Shown one piece after another: positions 44,306 through 52,845 of a stretch of DNA of 64,000 bases. Under the pieces are notes generated by a model. It worked only from the letters and a program-made list of their open reading frames with translations. It was not told where the DNA came from and made no database searches. How positions within the stretch are numbered: position 1 is the stretch's first letter; each line of letters starts with the position of its first letter. This DNA comes from Streptomyces caeruleatus (lineage in GTDB: Bacteria > Actinomycetota > Actinomycetes > Streptomycetales > Streptomycetaceae): the NCBI RefSeq assembly GCF_001514235.1, contig NZ_KQ948928.1:62001-126000 (forward strand). The letters run 5' to 3'. The position numbers and the translations under genes are program-made.

Positions 44306-46582
44306 ATGCCACAGCCGACTCCGGTGCCACCGCAGACTCAGCCCTCGCCGCCTACCGACGAGCGCTCTACAGCCGGTGGGTCGGTCCCGTCCCAGAGGTT
44401 GGACACCGGGCTAACTCCGTCAAGGGGCGGTGCGGGGCAGCGCGAGCCCACGCCGCCGCACGATGCTCCTCATCGGTTCGACCAGCCGAATCGGCCGACG
44501 GACCAGAGCCGGGCGTCGCCCTCGTCACCCACGAGCACGCACACGGCAACGCCGACATCAGCCGGGCCTGCACGGCGCTTTGCCCAGCCCCAGGACACCC
44601 CCGCGTCGGCTCAGCCATCGACCGCCCGGCGGTTCTCCGACCTGCCCCCCACCCACAATGCGCTGATCTGTGTCGCCCTACCCGGCCTCGCCATCTCCAC
44701 GGACCAGGGACAGTTGACCGGCCGGGGACTCGACGGGTTCTACCGCGCGGGCCGACGCGTACTCTCGCGCTGCCAGATCCGTGTGGCCGGACGCGAGCCG
44801 GTCCCGGTCCAAGCCAGGATGACCGCGGCCGACCGCGCCCGCTTCGTGGGCACGCTGCGCAGCTCCCCCCAGGCTGGCCCGGACCCGGACGTCGTCATCG
44901 AGCGAACCCGCCATGCGGACGGCACCGAGCGGATCACCCTGCACAGCGCGGCGGTCCGGCCCCTCCGCCTGCCGGTCGAGGTCGCCCTGGGCACGGACCT
45001 CGCCGATCTCGGTGCCATCGCGAGTGGCAACCCCGGTCGGGAACTCCCCGCCACCGTCCACGACTCCGGCCTGCGCTGGTCGTCCGCCAGGGGCGGCTCG
45101 GCTGTGACGGCCGACCCGCCGCCCGTCGACGCACTGGCCTCCGCGGGGCTGCTGCGGTGGGAGTTCGCGCTGCCTCCGGGCGGCAGCGCCAGCATCGAGC
45201 TGCGGGTGCGGCCGGACGGAGCCGGACCGGTGCGCGCCGCAGGCCGAGCGGCGACCAGCCCGCTGGCGACCGCGCGGGCCGCCGGAGACGATCCCGGGGT
45301 GGAAGCCTTACTGGGGACGAGCATCGAGGACCTCCAGGCCCTTCTGTTACGAGACCCCGCACACCCCTCCGACGTCCACTTGGCCGCCGGGGCACCCTGG
45401 CGCTGCGGCCTGGCCCCGGCCGAAGCTCTCGCCGCGGCCCGCATGGCCCTGCCCCTGGGTACCCGGCTCGCTGCCGGCACGCTGCGCACCCTCGCCCGTA
45501 CCCAACTCCCGTGCCAGTCACCGCAATCCGGCATGATCCCCGCGCCGATACGGGACGCGGGCACACATCTGCCACCGGGCTGCACGGGCACGGAGGCCAC
45601 ACTGCTCTTCCCCACGCTGCTCGCGGAGGCCCGACGCTGGGGACTGCCCGATCCGGAGATCGAAGAACTCCTCCCGGCTGCCGAGCGCTGTCTGACCTGG
45701 CTGCGGACCACGGTGGGCGACGGCACCTACCTGCCCGACCCGCACCCCGGAGGCCCTGTCCGCTGTGAGACCCAGGCCCACGCCCATCGCGCCGCGTTGC
45801 TCGGGGCCGATCTGCTCGACGCCTGCGGCAGACCGGGCGGTGCGGAGCTGCGGCAGTGGGCCGGGGCACTGCGGACGGCGTTCCGTGCCGACTTCTGGCT
45901 CGACGACCTGGGTGGCGGCCGACCCGCGGCTGCCCGGGTCCCGGACGGGCGCCTGGTGCCGCACCTGGGCGCCGCCGCCGTCCACCTTCTCGACACCGGC
46001 CTGCTGGGCGGGGGCGAACAGGCGCTGGGCCTGCTCGACAAGGTGCAGACCGAACAGCTCGCCCGGCTGCTCGGTGGCCCGGCCATGGACTCGGGCTGGG
46101 GCCTTCGCGGACTGGGCGTGAAGGAGACTGGGCACAGCCCGTTCGGACACCGCAGTGGCGCCGTCCGGGTCCACGAGACCGCGCTCGCCGTCGCGGGGCT
46201 GGCCGCCGCCGGCTACGAGAAGGAGGCGAGCGGACTGCTGCGGGGCGTACTCGCGGCCGCGGCCGCGTTCGGCCACCGGCTGCCCGACATGTACGCGGGA
46301 GAGCGACGCACGGACGGCGGCGCCCCTCTCCCGCACCCGGCGGCCTGCCGCCCAGCGGCCACGGCGGCGGCAGCCGGAGTGCTGCTGTTGACCACGCTCA
46401 CGGGTATCCGCCCGGACGCTCCGGCGGGGACGGTCACACTCCGTCCCGTGCGCAGCGCACCGCTCGGCGAGATCGTCCTGACGGGCCTCCGGGTCGCCGG
46501 CGCACCCTTCTCCGTGCGGGTCAGCCGGCTGGGCCTCGCCATGGTCGAGGAGGCTGCCGACGGGCTGCAACTGCGGGCGTGA
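44306..46582 (+). CDS. Glycogen-debranching-like protein with two TTA codons, likely lacking catalytic acid
   Basis: A 758-residue protein. Residues 1-115 are Pro/Thr/Ser-rich and disordered. The middle (about 120-330) matches the glycogen debranching N-terminal beta-sandwich. The C-terminal (alpha/alpha)6 barrel shows CETQAHAHRAALLGADLLD, SGWGLRGLGVKETGHSPFGHRSGAVRVHETALAVAGL and RLPDMYAGERR. The usual catalytic WKDSGD segment is missing (DGTYLPDPHPG in its place), so it may not hydrolyse glycosides. TTA leucine codons at 45308-45310 and 45347-45349 (codons 335 and 348) make translation dependent on the bldA tRNA in Streptomyces. AGAGGAAG precedes the ATG at 44306. Confidence 0.8.
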   Translation: MPQPTPVPPQTQPSPPTDERSTAGGSVPSQRLDTGLTPSRGGAGQREPTPPHDAPHRFDQPNRPTDQSRASPSSPTSTHTATPTSAGPARRFAQPQDTPASAQPSTARRFSDLPPTHNALICVALPGLAISTDQGQLTGRGLDGFYRAGRRVLSRCQIRVAGREPVPVQARMTAADRARFVGTLRSSPQAGPDPDVVIERTRHADGTERITLHSAAVRPLRLPVEVALGTDLADLGAIASGNPGRELPATVHDSGLRWSSARGGSAVTADPPPVDALASAGLLRWEFALPPGGSASIELRVRPDGAGPVRAAGRAATSPLATARAAGDDPGVEALLGTSIEDLQALLLRDPAHPSDVHLAAGAPWRCGLAPAEALAAARMALPLGTRLAAGTLRTLARTQLPCQSPQSGMIPAPIRDAGTHLPPGCTGTEATLLFPTLLAEARRWGLPDPEIEELLPAAERCLTWLRTTVGDGTYLPDPHPGGPVRCETQAHAHRAALLGADLLDACGRPGGAELRQWAGALRTAFRADFWLDDLGGGRPAAARVPDGRLVPHLGAAAVHLLDTGLLGGGEQALGLLDKVQTEQLARLLGGPAMDSGWGLRGLGVKETGHSPFGHRSGAVRVHETALAVAGLAAAGYEKEASGLLRGVLAAAAAFGHRLPDMYAGERRTDGGAPLPHPAACRPAATAAAAGVLLLTTLTGIRPDAPAGTVTLRPVRSAPLGEIVLTGLRVAGAPFSVRVSRLGLAMVEEAADGLQLRA

Positions 46583-46684
46583 CCTCGTACGACGCCCTAG
46601 GGCGTGACTGCGTGCGGGGTGGGTGAAACCCATACCGGGCCGAATTGGATCAGCCATCGATGCGGCCGACGAAGGGAGTGTTTA

Positions 46685-46699
46685 TCGTCAAGCAGACGA
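46685..46699. promoter_or_regulatory. Candidate NrtR-type operator
   Basis: Inverted repeat TCGTC-N5-GACGA immediately upstream of the Nudix/HTH gene (13 bases before its ATG), embedded in an AT-richer stretch. Position suggests autoregulation by the product. Confidence 0.4.
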
Positions 46700-46712
46700 C
46701 TATGATCGCCGC

Positions 46713-47471
46713 ATGCCCTACGACCCGTCAGCCTTTCCGCCCTTTGCCGTCACCGTGGACCTGGTCGTGCTGACCGTGCGCCGCCATGCCCTGTGCGCGC
46801 TGGCGGTGCGCAGGGGCGAACCGCCGTTCCAGGGGCGCTGGGCACTGCCCGGTGGGTTCGTACGGGCCGACGAGGATCTGTCGCAGGCCGCAGCGCGCGA
46901 GTTGGCCGAGGAGACCGGGCTGCGTGCCCACGACCCGGCCGTACCGGCGCAGGACAACGGCGCTCACCTGGAGCAGCTCGCGACCTACGGTGACCCCAAG
47001 CGGGATCCGCGGATGCGGGTGGTCAGCGTGGCTCACCTGGCGCTGGCTCCCGACCTGCCGGCACCCCGCGCCGGAGGCGACGCCAGCAACGCCCGCTGGG
47101 CCCCGGTCGACGAGCTCCTGAAGCAGGGCGGCTACGGCCGCGACGGCGAACCGGTCGCGCCGCTCGCCTTCGACCACGCGCAGATCCTGGCCGACGGGGT
47201 GGAGCGCGCCCGCTCCAAGATCGAGTACTCGTCGCTGGCCACGGCGTTCTGCCCCACCGAGTTCACCGTCGGAGAACTGCGCCGGGTCTACGAGGCGGTG
47301 TGGGGCGTGGCGCTCGACCCGCGTAATTTCCATCGCAAGGTGACGGGCACGCCGGGCTTCCTCGTCCCCACCGGCGGCACCACCACACGCCAGGGCGGCC
47401 GCCCAGCCCAGCTCTTCCGGGCCGGCGGCGCCACGCTGCTCAACCCGCCGATGCTGCGCCCCGAGGTCTGA
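46713..47471 (+). CDS. Nudix/winged-helix protein, NrtR-like regulator
   Basis: A 252-residue protein: an N-terminal Nudix domain with a complete Nudix box (GFVRADEDLSQAAARELAEETG, G-x5-E-x7-RELxEETG) and a C-terminal winged helix (EFTVGELRRVYEAVWGVALDPRNFHRKV). NrtR proteins sense ADP-ribose or related nucleotides and repress NAD-metabolism or other genes; many have lost hydrolase activity, but here the box is intact, so it could be an active ADP-ribose pyrophosphohydrolase. ATG at 46713. No NAD gene is adjacent. Confidence 0.85.
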   Translation: MPYDPSAFPPFAVTVDLVVLTVRRHALCALAVRRGEPPFQGRWALPGGFVRADEDLSQAAARELAEETGLRAHDPAVPAQDNGAHLEQLATYGDPKRDPRMRVVSVAHLALAPDLPAPRAGGDASNARWAPVDELLKQGGYGRDGEPVAPLAFDHAQILADGVERARSKIEYSSLATAFCPTEFTVGELRRVYEAVWGVALDPRNFHRKVTGTPGFLVPTGGTTTRQGGRPAQLFRAGGATLLNPPMLRPEV

Positions 47472-47670
47472 CACGACGGGCGGGTCCGCGGCGCCCATCC
47501 GGACGCGAACCGATGCCGATCCGGGCTCGGTCCGGCTCCAGTTCACGCTCGGTCGGTGCTCAGTCCGCGCTCGGGACGAAGGCCACCGGATCAGGCCGGA
47601 CCGACTTCGGCCGTTGCAGCGGGCCTTGCCCTACCCGAAAAAACGGACATAGCGCGCTATCTTGCTGCGA

Positions 47671-49698
47671 GTGATCCAGGCCATCGGACTGACCAGCGAC
47701 CCTCGCAAGGAGCTTCCCCCCGCCGTCGACGACGTCTCCTTCGAAGCGCGCGCCGGGCGCGTCACCGCGCTGCTCGGGGCGTCGGGAGCGGGTAAGACGA
47801 CGGCGCTCAGACTCATGCTCGAACTCCAACGCGGCCGTGGCATCACCTACTTCAGAGGCCGCCCCCTGCACCGCATCGCCCACCCCTCGCGCGAGGTGGG
47901 CGTGCTTCTCGGCGACCTTCCCGGCCACCCCTCACGCACCGTCCGCGGCCACCTGCGCATGCTCTGCGCCGCCGCGGGCGTACCGGCCCGGCGCGCCGAC
48001 GAAGTCCTGGAGGTCGTCGGACTCGTCAGCCTGCGCGAGGAACGCCTCGGCACCCTCTCGCGCGGCATGGACCGTCGTCTCGGTCTGGCCTGCGCACTGC
48101 TGTCCGACCCGCACACCCTCGTGCTCGACGACCCCGCGGGCGGGCTCTCGGCCCGCGAGAGCCGTTGGCTGTACGGCATGCTGCGCGCACACGCCGCCCA
48201 GGGCGGCACGGTCCTGCTGACCACGGCAGACCCGAAGCAGGCCGCGCGCACCGCCGACCGGGTCGTCACGCTTCAGAGAGGCAGGCTCATCGCCGACCAG
48301 GAGGCCGCCGACTTCGCCCGCACCCGGCTGCGCCCGCGCGTCGCCGTCCGCACGCCGCACGCCTCCCGCCTCGCCGCTCTCCTCACCAAGGAGGCGCGCA
48401 CCGCCCACCGCTCCGTAGAGGTCGTACGCGAGAGCGGCAACCGCCTCTCCGTGTACGGCAGTACCTGTGCCGACGTCGGTGAGACCGCGTTTCGCCACGG
48501 CATCCTCGTGCATCAACTCGCGGACGAGATCGGGGACATGGGGCCGGACGCCGAGGCGGGCACCCGCACGGCCCAGCCGCGGGCCCACGAGGTGCCACAG
48601 TCGCCGGACGCCGCGCTGGCGACCGCCGGTGGCCGCGGACGCAAGGCCACGCCGCCGGTGCCGGAAAGAGGGTTCACCGCGACCGACGACCCCGCCGCCA
48701 CGGGCAAGGCACCGCAGACGCCGGGCCGAGAGCCGGCCACGGCCGATGGGCGGGATGCCGGCGGGGGGCAGCAGGCGTCGGCGGAGGTTCCGCAGGCACG
48801 GGCGGGCGGTCCGCGCCCAGCCGACGCGCCCACAGAAGGCTCTCGCGCGTCGAGGGCCGGTTCGCGCTCGTCCAGCTCTTCCGCCGTCCCGCTTCCCGAT
48901 CTTCCGCCCCCCATCTCCGTCCGCCCCGCCCCCAGCCCCCTCCGCCCCCTCCGCTACGAGCTCCGTCGTGCCGTCGGTGTCGGCACGAGCTTCGCCACGG
49001 GTGCCGCCGTGCTCGTGGTGTCCGCCCTCACCGCCGTACTGCTGGCACGCGTCGGTCACACGCCGCAGCACCGCCTGATGGCGGCCTGGCCGCAGCAGCT
49101 GCCGCTGCCTCCGGCGGCGCTCGGTGCCGGGCTGCTCGGTGCGGTCGCGTTCGGCGACGAGTTCCGCCACCCCGCCCTGGCCGCGGATCGCGGCACCGTC
49201 CCCCGCCGACTGGGGCTGCTGGCCGCGAAACTCCTCGTCGCCTCCGCCACCGCGCTGGTGCTGGCCGTCCTCACCGTGGGCTGCGACACCGAAGTGCTCT
49301 ACCTCGTCTACGGACCGGAGCTCGCGGAAGTTCCCGCCGACTGGCTTGCGCTGGGCGCGAGTTGGATCGGGCTCCTGGTCGGCTGTGCCTGGGCAGGCGT
49401 GCTCGCCGCGGGTCTGTTCCGGTCCGCCACGGCCGGGCTCGCAGCGGTGGTCGCCGTACCCGTCGTCGTCGTACCACTCGTACAGAAGGCCTTCGAAGGG
49501 CCGTCTGTGCGGACGGCGGCGGGCTTTCCGCTGCGGCTGCGGGAGCTGCTGCTGTCGCAGTGGCCGTTCGGGGGCGAGCGCTATCTGGAAGCCGCCGCGC
49601 GCGTGGTCACCCAACCCGTCGGCGGTGCCCTGACGTTGTCGCTCACCGCCCTGCTCTGCGCTTATGTCCTCACGACCCTGCGGAGCAGGGTCAGATGA
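47671..49698 (+). CDS. ABC transporter ATPase fused to a membrane domain
   Basis: A 675-residue protein. N-terminal ABC ATPase (about 1-230) with Walker A GASGAGKTTALRL, a signature TLSRGMDRRLG, and Walker B LVLDDPAGGLSARESRW. Residues about 305-430 are a disordered Ala/Arg/Pro linker. The C-terminal third has six hydrophobic segments (ATGAAVLVVSALTAVLLARV through VGGALTLSLTALLCAYVLTTL). Such one-gene exporters occur in Actinobacteria; the substrate is unknown. No clear ribosome-binding site precedes the GTG at 47671 or the TTG at 47662, so a leaderless transcript is possible. It lies directly upstream of whiH, 163 bases away. Confidence 0.85.
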   Translation: MIQAIGLTSDPRKELPPAVDDVSFEARAGRVTALLGASGAGKTTALRLMLELQRGRGITYFRGRPLHRIAHPSREVGVLLGDLPGHPSRTVRGHLRMLCAAAGVPARRADEVLEVVGLVSLREERLGTLSRGMDRRLGLACALLSDPHTLVLDDPAGGLSARESRWLYGMLRAHAAQGGTVLLTTADPKQAARTADRVVTLQRGRLIADQEAADFARTRLRPRVAVRTPHASRLAALLTKEARTAHRSVEVVRESGNRLSVYGSTCADVGETAFRHGILVHQLADEIGDMGPDAEAGTRTAQPRAHEVPQSPDAALATAGGRGRKATPPVPERGFTATDDPAATGKAPQTPGREPATADGRDAGGGQQASAEVPQARAGGPRPADAPTEGSRASRAGSRSSSSSAVPLPDLPPPISVRPAPSPLRPLRYELRRAVGVGTSFATGAAVLVVSALTAVLLARVGHTPQHRLMAAWPQQLPLPPAALGAGLLGAVAFGDEFRHPALAADRGTVPRRLGLLAAKLLVASATALVLAVLTVGCDTEVLYLVYGPELAEVPADWLALGASWIGLLVGCAWAGVLAAGLFRSATAGLAAVVAVPVVVVPLVQKAFEGPSVRTAAGFPLRLRELLLSQWPFGGERYLEAAARVVTQPVGGALTLSLTALLCAYVLTTLRSRVR

Positions 49699-49824
49699 CG
49701 GCCGCCCCTGCCGCTCCCGAGCCTGTCGTGCGCACAACTCCCCGGGGAAAGCCCATTTCTTTCCGATAAGGCGTCAATTGCGACGGGGTGAGCGATCACC
49801 CTTTCGTGTGCTTTTCACCAAAGA

Positions 49825-49854
49825 CCTCAAGGGAGTTGAGGACGGCGCCGACAA
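49825..49854 (+). promoter_or_regulatory. Candidate WhiG-type promoter with an internal palindrome (WhiH operator?)
   Basis: TCAA (49827-49830), 16 bases, then GCCGACAA (49847-49854) resembles the sigma-WhiG consensus TAAA-N15-GCCGATAA. Within it CCTCAA-N5-TTGAGG (49825-49841) is a perfect dyad covering the minus-35 element and spacer, a suitable place for autorepression by the GntR-type WhiH. whiH is known to depend on sigma-WhiG. The predicted start site is close to the GTG at 49862, which would imply a very short leader. Confidence 0.45.
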
Positions 49855-49861
49855 AGGATCC

Positions 49862-50749
49862 GTGAGTACCCTTGCGCACACCATGATGACCGCCGCCCGC
49901 TCCGCCGACTCCGGTCTTGCCGGCCCGGGCGATCTCGACCGCTACCCCTACGCCGAGGCCCACGTCGCCGACCGCGTCGGAGCCCCTGCCTGGGACAGCG
50001 CGGAGCCGGAACTGGGCCGTGTGGGCCGCCGCGCCGCGGGCAGCCGCGGACGCGGGCTGCACGGCCAACTCGTCCAGCAGCTGGGCCAGATGATCGTCTC
50101 GGGCGACCTGGGCGCCGACCGCCCGCTCGTGCCTGAGGAGATCGGCCAGCGCTTCGAGGTCTCCCGCACCGTCGTCCGCGAGTCGCTCCGTGTCCTGGAG
50201 GCCAAGGGCCTGGTCAGCGCCCGTCCGAACGTCGGCACGCGTGTGCGTCCCGTCAGCGACTGGAACCTCCTCGACCCGGACATCATCGAGTGGCGGGCCT
50301 TCGGGCCGCAGCGCGACGACCAGCGCCGGGAGCTGAGCGAGCTGCGTTGGACGATCGAGCCGCTGGCCGCCCGCCTCGCCGCCGGGCACGGGCGCGACGA
50401 CGTCCAGCAGCGGCTGGGCGACATGGTCGAGATCATGAGTCACGCGATGGGGCAGGGCGACGTCCTCACCTTCTCCCGTGCCGACGCCGAGTTCCACTCG
50501 CTGCTCATCCAGGTCGCGGGCAACCGCATGCTGGAGCACCTGTCGGGGATCGTCTCGGCCGCCCTCCAGGTCTCCGGCGGCCCTGTGACCGGCTGTGACC
50601 GACCGAACGAGACGTCGCTGGCGCAGCACAGCAGGATCGTCGACGCCCTCGCGGCCGGCGACGGCGCGGCCGCCGAGGCCGCCATGCGTCAGCTGCTCAC
50701 CGTCCATCCCGAGGTCGAGCGCGTGGTGCCCGCCCCCCGCGAGCACTGA
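49862..50749 (+). CDS. whiH: Sporulation regulator WhiH (GntR family)
   Basis: A 295-residue FadR-subfamily GntR regulator. The winged HTH is at about 60-125 (LHGQLVQQLGQMIVSGDLG ... VPEEIGQRFEVSRTVVRESLRVLEAKGLV), and an all-helical FCD ligand domain fills the rest, with metal-ligand-like residues in FSRADAEFHSLLIQVAGNRM and SLAQHSRIVDALAAGD. WhiH acts late in aerial hyphae development, influencing ftsZ-dependent septation; the ligand is unknown. The GTG at 49862 follows AAAGGA. It precedes hrdB, as in S. coelicolor. Confidence 0.93.
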   Translation: MSTLAHTMMTAARSADSGLAGPGDLDRYPYAEAHVADRVGAPAWDSAEPELGRVGRRAAGSRGRGLHGQLVQQLGQMIVSGDLGADRPLVPEEIGQRFEVSRTVVRESLRVLEAKGLVSARPNVGTRVRPVSDWNLLDPDIIEWRAFGPQRDDQRRELSELRWTIEPLAARLAAGHGRDDVQQRLGDMVEIMSHAMGQGDVLTFSRADAEFHSLLIQVAGNRMLEHLSGIVSAALQVSGGPVTGCDRPNETSLAQHSRIVDALAAGDGAAAEAAMRQLLTVHPEVERVVPAPREH

Positions 50750-50819
50750 CCGCGCCTCCGGGGGCGCGGCCGGGACTGCCTCCCCCTCCTGTGGCATCTC
50801 CCGGTCTGAGCGCCCTCTC

Positions 50820-50864
50820 CCGTCGGACCCGCAGGATCCATCACGGATCCTGCGGGTCCGACGG
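50820..50864. terminator. Strong hairpin terminator after whiH
   Basis: Perfect 20-base arms (50820-50839 and 50845-50864) around the five-base loop ATCAC lie 70 bases after the whiH stop. It insulates hrdB from whiH transcription. Confidence 0.92.
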
Positions 50865-51176
50865 TGCGACGAGGCCGTGGAAAAGGCCGTACAGTGCTTG
50901 GTCCAAGCTGCGGGCGACCTGTTCTGTCCGCGTATGGCTGCTTTTGATCGGTTACGGGATGTGACTCGGGCCACGCAGATTGGGCGTAACGCTCGGGGAA
51001 ACAGCGCGATGACCTAAGAGGTGACAGCCGAGGAGGGAATACGGACGCCGCTCAAGGCGCTGTGAATCCTCCCGGCCCTCGCCCGCACCGTCGGCCCGAT
51101 CCCCCGGCCGGTGGTCGGCTCCTGTCCGCCGTGGACGGGGCCGGAAGCCGTTTTTCAACGTTCCGAGAGGTTGTTC
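50865..51176 (+). promoter_or_regulatory. hrdB upstream region with candidate sigma-R promoter
   Basis: The 312-base leader region of hrdB. GGGAAT at 51035-51040 followed, after 18 bases, by GCT at 51059-51061 resembles the sigma-R pattern GGAAT-N18-GTT with one mismatch; a sigma-R-dependent hrdB promoter is known in S. coelicolor. No canonical TTGACA/TANNNT promoter was clear by eye. GAGAGG at 51165-51170 is the hrdB ribosome-binding site. Confidence 0.35.
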
Positions 51177-52712
51177 GTGTCGGCCAGCACATCCCGTACG
51201 CTCCCGCCGGAGATCGCCGAGTCCGTCTCTGTCATGGCTCTGATTGAGCGGGGAAAGGCTGAGGGGCAGATCGCCGGCGACGATGTGCGTCGGGCCTTCG
51301 AAGCTGACCAGATTCCGGCCACTCAGTGGAAGAACGTACTGCGCAGCCTCAACCAGATCCTCGAGGAAGAGGGTGTGACGCTGATGGTCAGTGCCGCGGA
51401 GCCCAAGCGCACACGAAAGAGCGTCGCAGCGAAGAGTCCGGCCAAGCGCACCGCCACCAAGACGGTCGCGGCGAAGACGGTGACCACCAAGAAGGCCACC
51501 GCCACCGCCACGCCCGCGGCGCCCGTCGCCGACTCCGCCGTCGAGGACGACGCCCCCGCCAAGAAGGCCGCTGCCAAGAAGGCGACGACCGCCAAGAAGG
51601 CGGCTGCCAAGAAGACCGTCGCGAAGAAGACGGCGGCCAAGAAGACCACCGCCAAGAAGGACGACGCCGAGATCCTCGAGGACGAGGTGCTCGAGGACGC
51701 TCCCAAGGGCGGTGAGGAGCCCGAGGGCACCGAGAACGCCGGTTTCGTGCTCTCCGACGAGGACGAGGACGACGCCCCCGCGCAGCAGGTCGCGGCCGCC
51801 GGCGCCACCGCCGACCCGGTCAAGGACTACCTCAAGCAGATCGGCAAGGTCCCGCTGCTCAACGCCGAGCAGGAGGTCGAGCTCGCCAAGCGCATCGAGG
51901 CCGGTCTGTTCGCCGAGGACAAGCTGGCCAACGCCGACAAGCTCGCCCCCAAGCTCAAGCGTGAGCTGGAGATCATCGCCGAGGATGGCCGCCGCGCCAA
52001 GAACCACCTGCTGGAGGCCAACCTCCGTCTGGTGGTCTCCCTGGCCAAGCGCTACACCGGCCGCGGCATGCTCTTCCTGGACCTCATCCAGGAGGGCAAC
52101 CTCGGTCTGATCCGCGCGGTCGAGAAGTTCGACTACACCAAGGGCTACAAGTTCTCCACGTACGCCACCTGGTGGATCCGTCAGGCCATCACCCGCGCCA
52201 TGGCCGACCAGGCCCGCACCATCCGTATCCCGGTGCACATGGTCGAGGTCATCAACAAGCTCGCGCGTGTGCAGCGCCAGATGCTGCAGGACCTGGGCCG
52301 TGAGCCCACCCCGGAGGAGCTGGCCAAGGAACTCGACATGACCCCCGAGAAGGTCATCGAGGTCCAGAAGTACGGCCGTGAGCCCATCTCCCTGCACACC
52401 CCGCTGGGCGAGGACGGCGACAGCGAGTTCGGTGACCTCATCGAGGACTCCGAGGCCGTCGTCCCGGCCGACGCGGTCAGCTTCACGCTTCTGCAGGAGC
52501 AGCTGCACTCGGTCCTCGACACCCTGTCCGAGCGCGAGGCGGGCGTCGTCTCGATGCGCTTCGGTCTCACCGACGGTCAGCCGAAGACCCTCGACGAGAT
52601 CGGCAAGGTGTACGGCGTGACGCGTGAGCGCATCCGCCAGATCGAGTCCAAGACCATGTCGAAGCTGCGCCACCCGTCGCGCTCCCAGGTACTGCGCGAC
52701 TACCTCGACTAG
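51177..52712 (+). CDS. hrdB: Principal RNA polymerase sigma factor HrdB
   Basis: A 511-residue sigma-70-type factor, the expected HrdB length. After a conserved region 1.1-like N-terminus (VSASTSRTLPPEIAESVSVM), a Lys/Ala-rich segment with KKAAAKK/KKTAAKK repeats and an acidic stretch, it has regions 1.2 (DPVKDYLKQIGKVPLL), 2 (NLRLVVSLAKRYTGRGMLFLDLIQEGN ... TYATWWIRQAITRAMADQAR), 3 and 4 (REAGVVSMRFGLTDG, TRERIRQIESKTMSKLRHPSR). The start is GTG at 51177 with GAGAGG upstream. It directs most vegetative transcription and is essential. Confidence 0.98.
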   Translation: MSASTSRTLPPEIAESVSVMALIERGKAEGQIAGDDVRRAFEADQIPATQWKNVLRSLNQILEEEGVTLMVSAAEPKRTRKSVAAKSPAKRTATKTVAAKTVTTKKATATATPAAPVADSAVEDDAPAKKAAAKKATTAKKAAAKKTVAKKTAAKKTTAKKDDAEILEDEVLEDAPKGGEEPEGTENAGFVLSDEDEDDAPAQQVAAAGATADPVKDYLKQIGKVPLLNAEQEVELAKRIEAGLFAEDKLANADKLAPKLKRELEIIAEDGRRAKNHLLEANLRLVVSLAKRYTGRGMLFLDLIQEGNLGLIRAVEKFDYTKGYKFSTYATWWIRQAITRAMADQARTIRIPVHMVEVINKLARVQRQMLQDLGREPTPEELAKELDMTPEKVIEVQKYGREPISLHTPLGEDGDSEFGDLIEDSEAVVPADAVSFTLLQEQLHSVLDTLSEREAGVVSMRFGLTDGQPKTLDEIGKVYGVTRERIRQIESKTMSKLRHPSRSQVLRDYLD

Positions 52713-52732
52713 GTCGCACGCGTACGACAGAC

Positions 52733-52765
52733 AGGGCCCGGTCTCCCGAGTGGGGACCGGGCCCT
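52733..52765. terminator. Hairpin terminator after hrdB
   Basis: AGGGCCCGGTC (52733-52743) pairs with GACCGGGCCCT (52755-52765) across an 11-base loop, and three further bases in the loop can partly pair. It lies 21 bases after the hrdB stop. Confidence 0.85.
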
Positions 52766-52845
52766 CGTGCTGTCGCGCGGGTGCGGGGTGCGGTGGGCTG
52801 AATCACTCTGGGTGTCCCATGACCACTCCAGAGTGAGGAGCGTGC

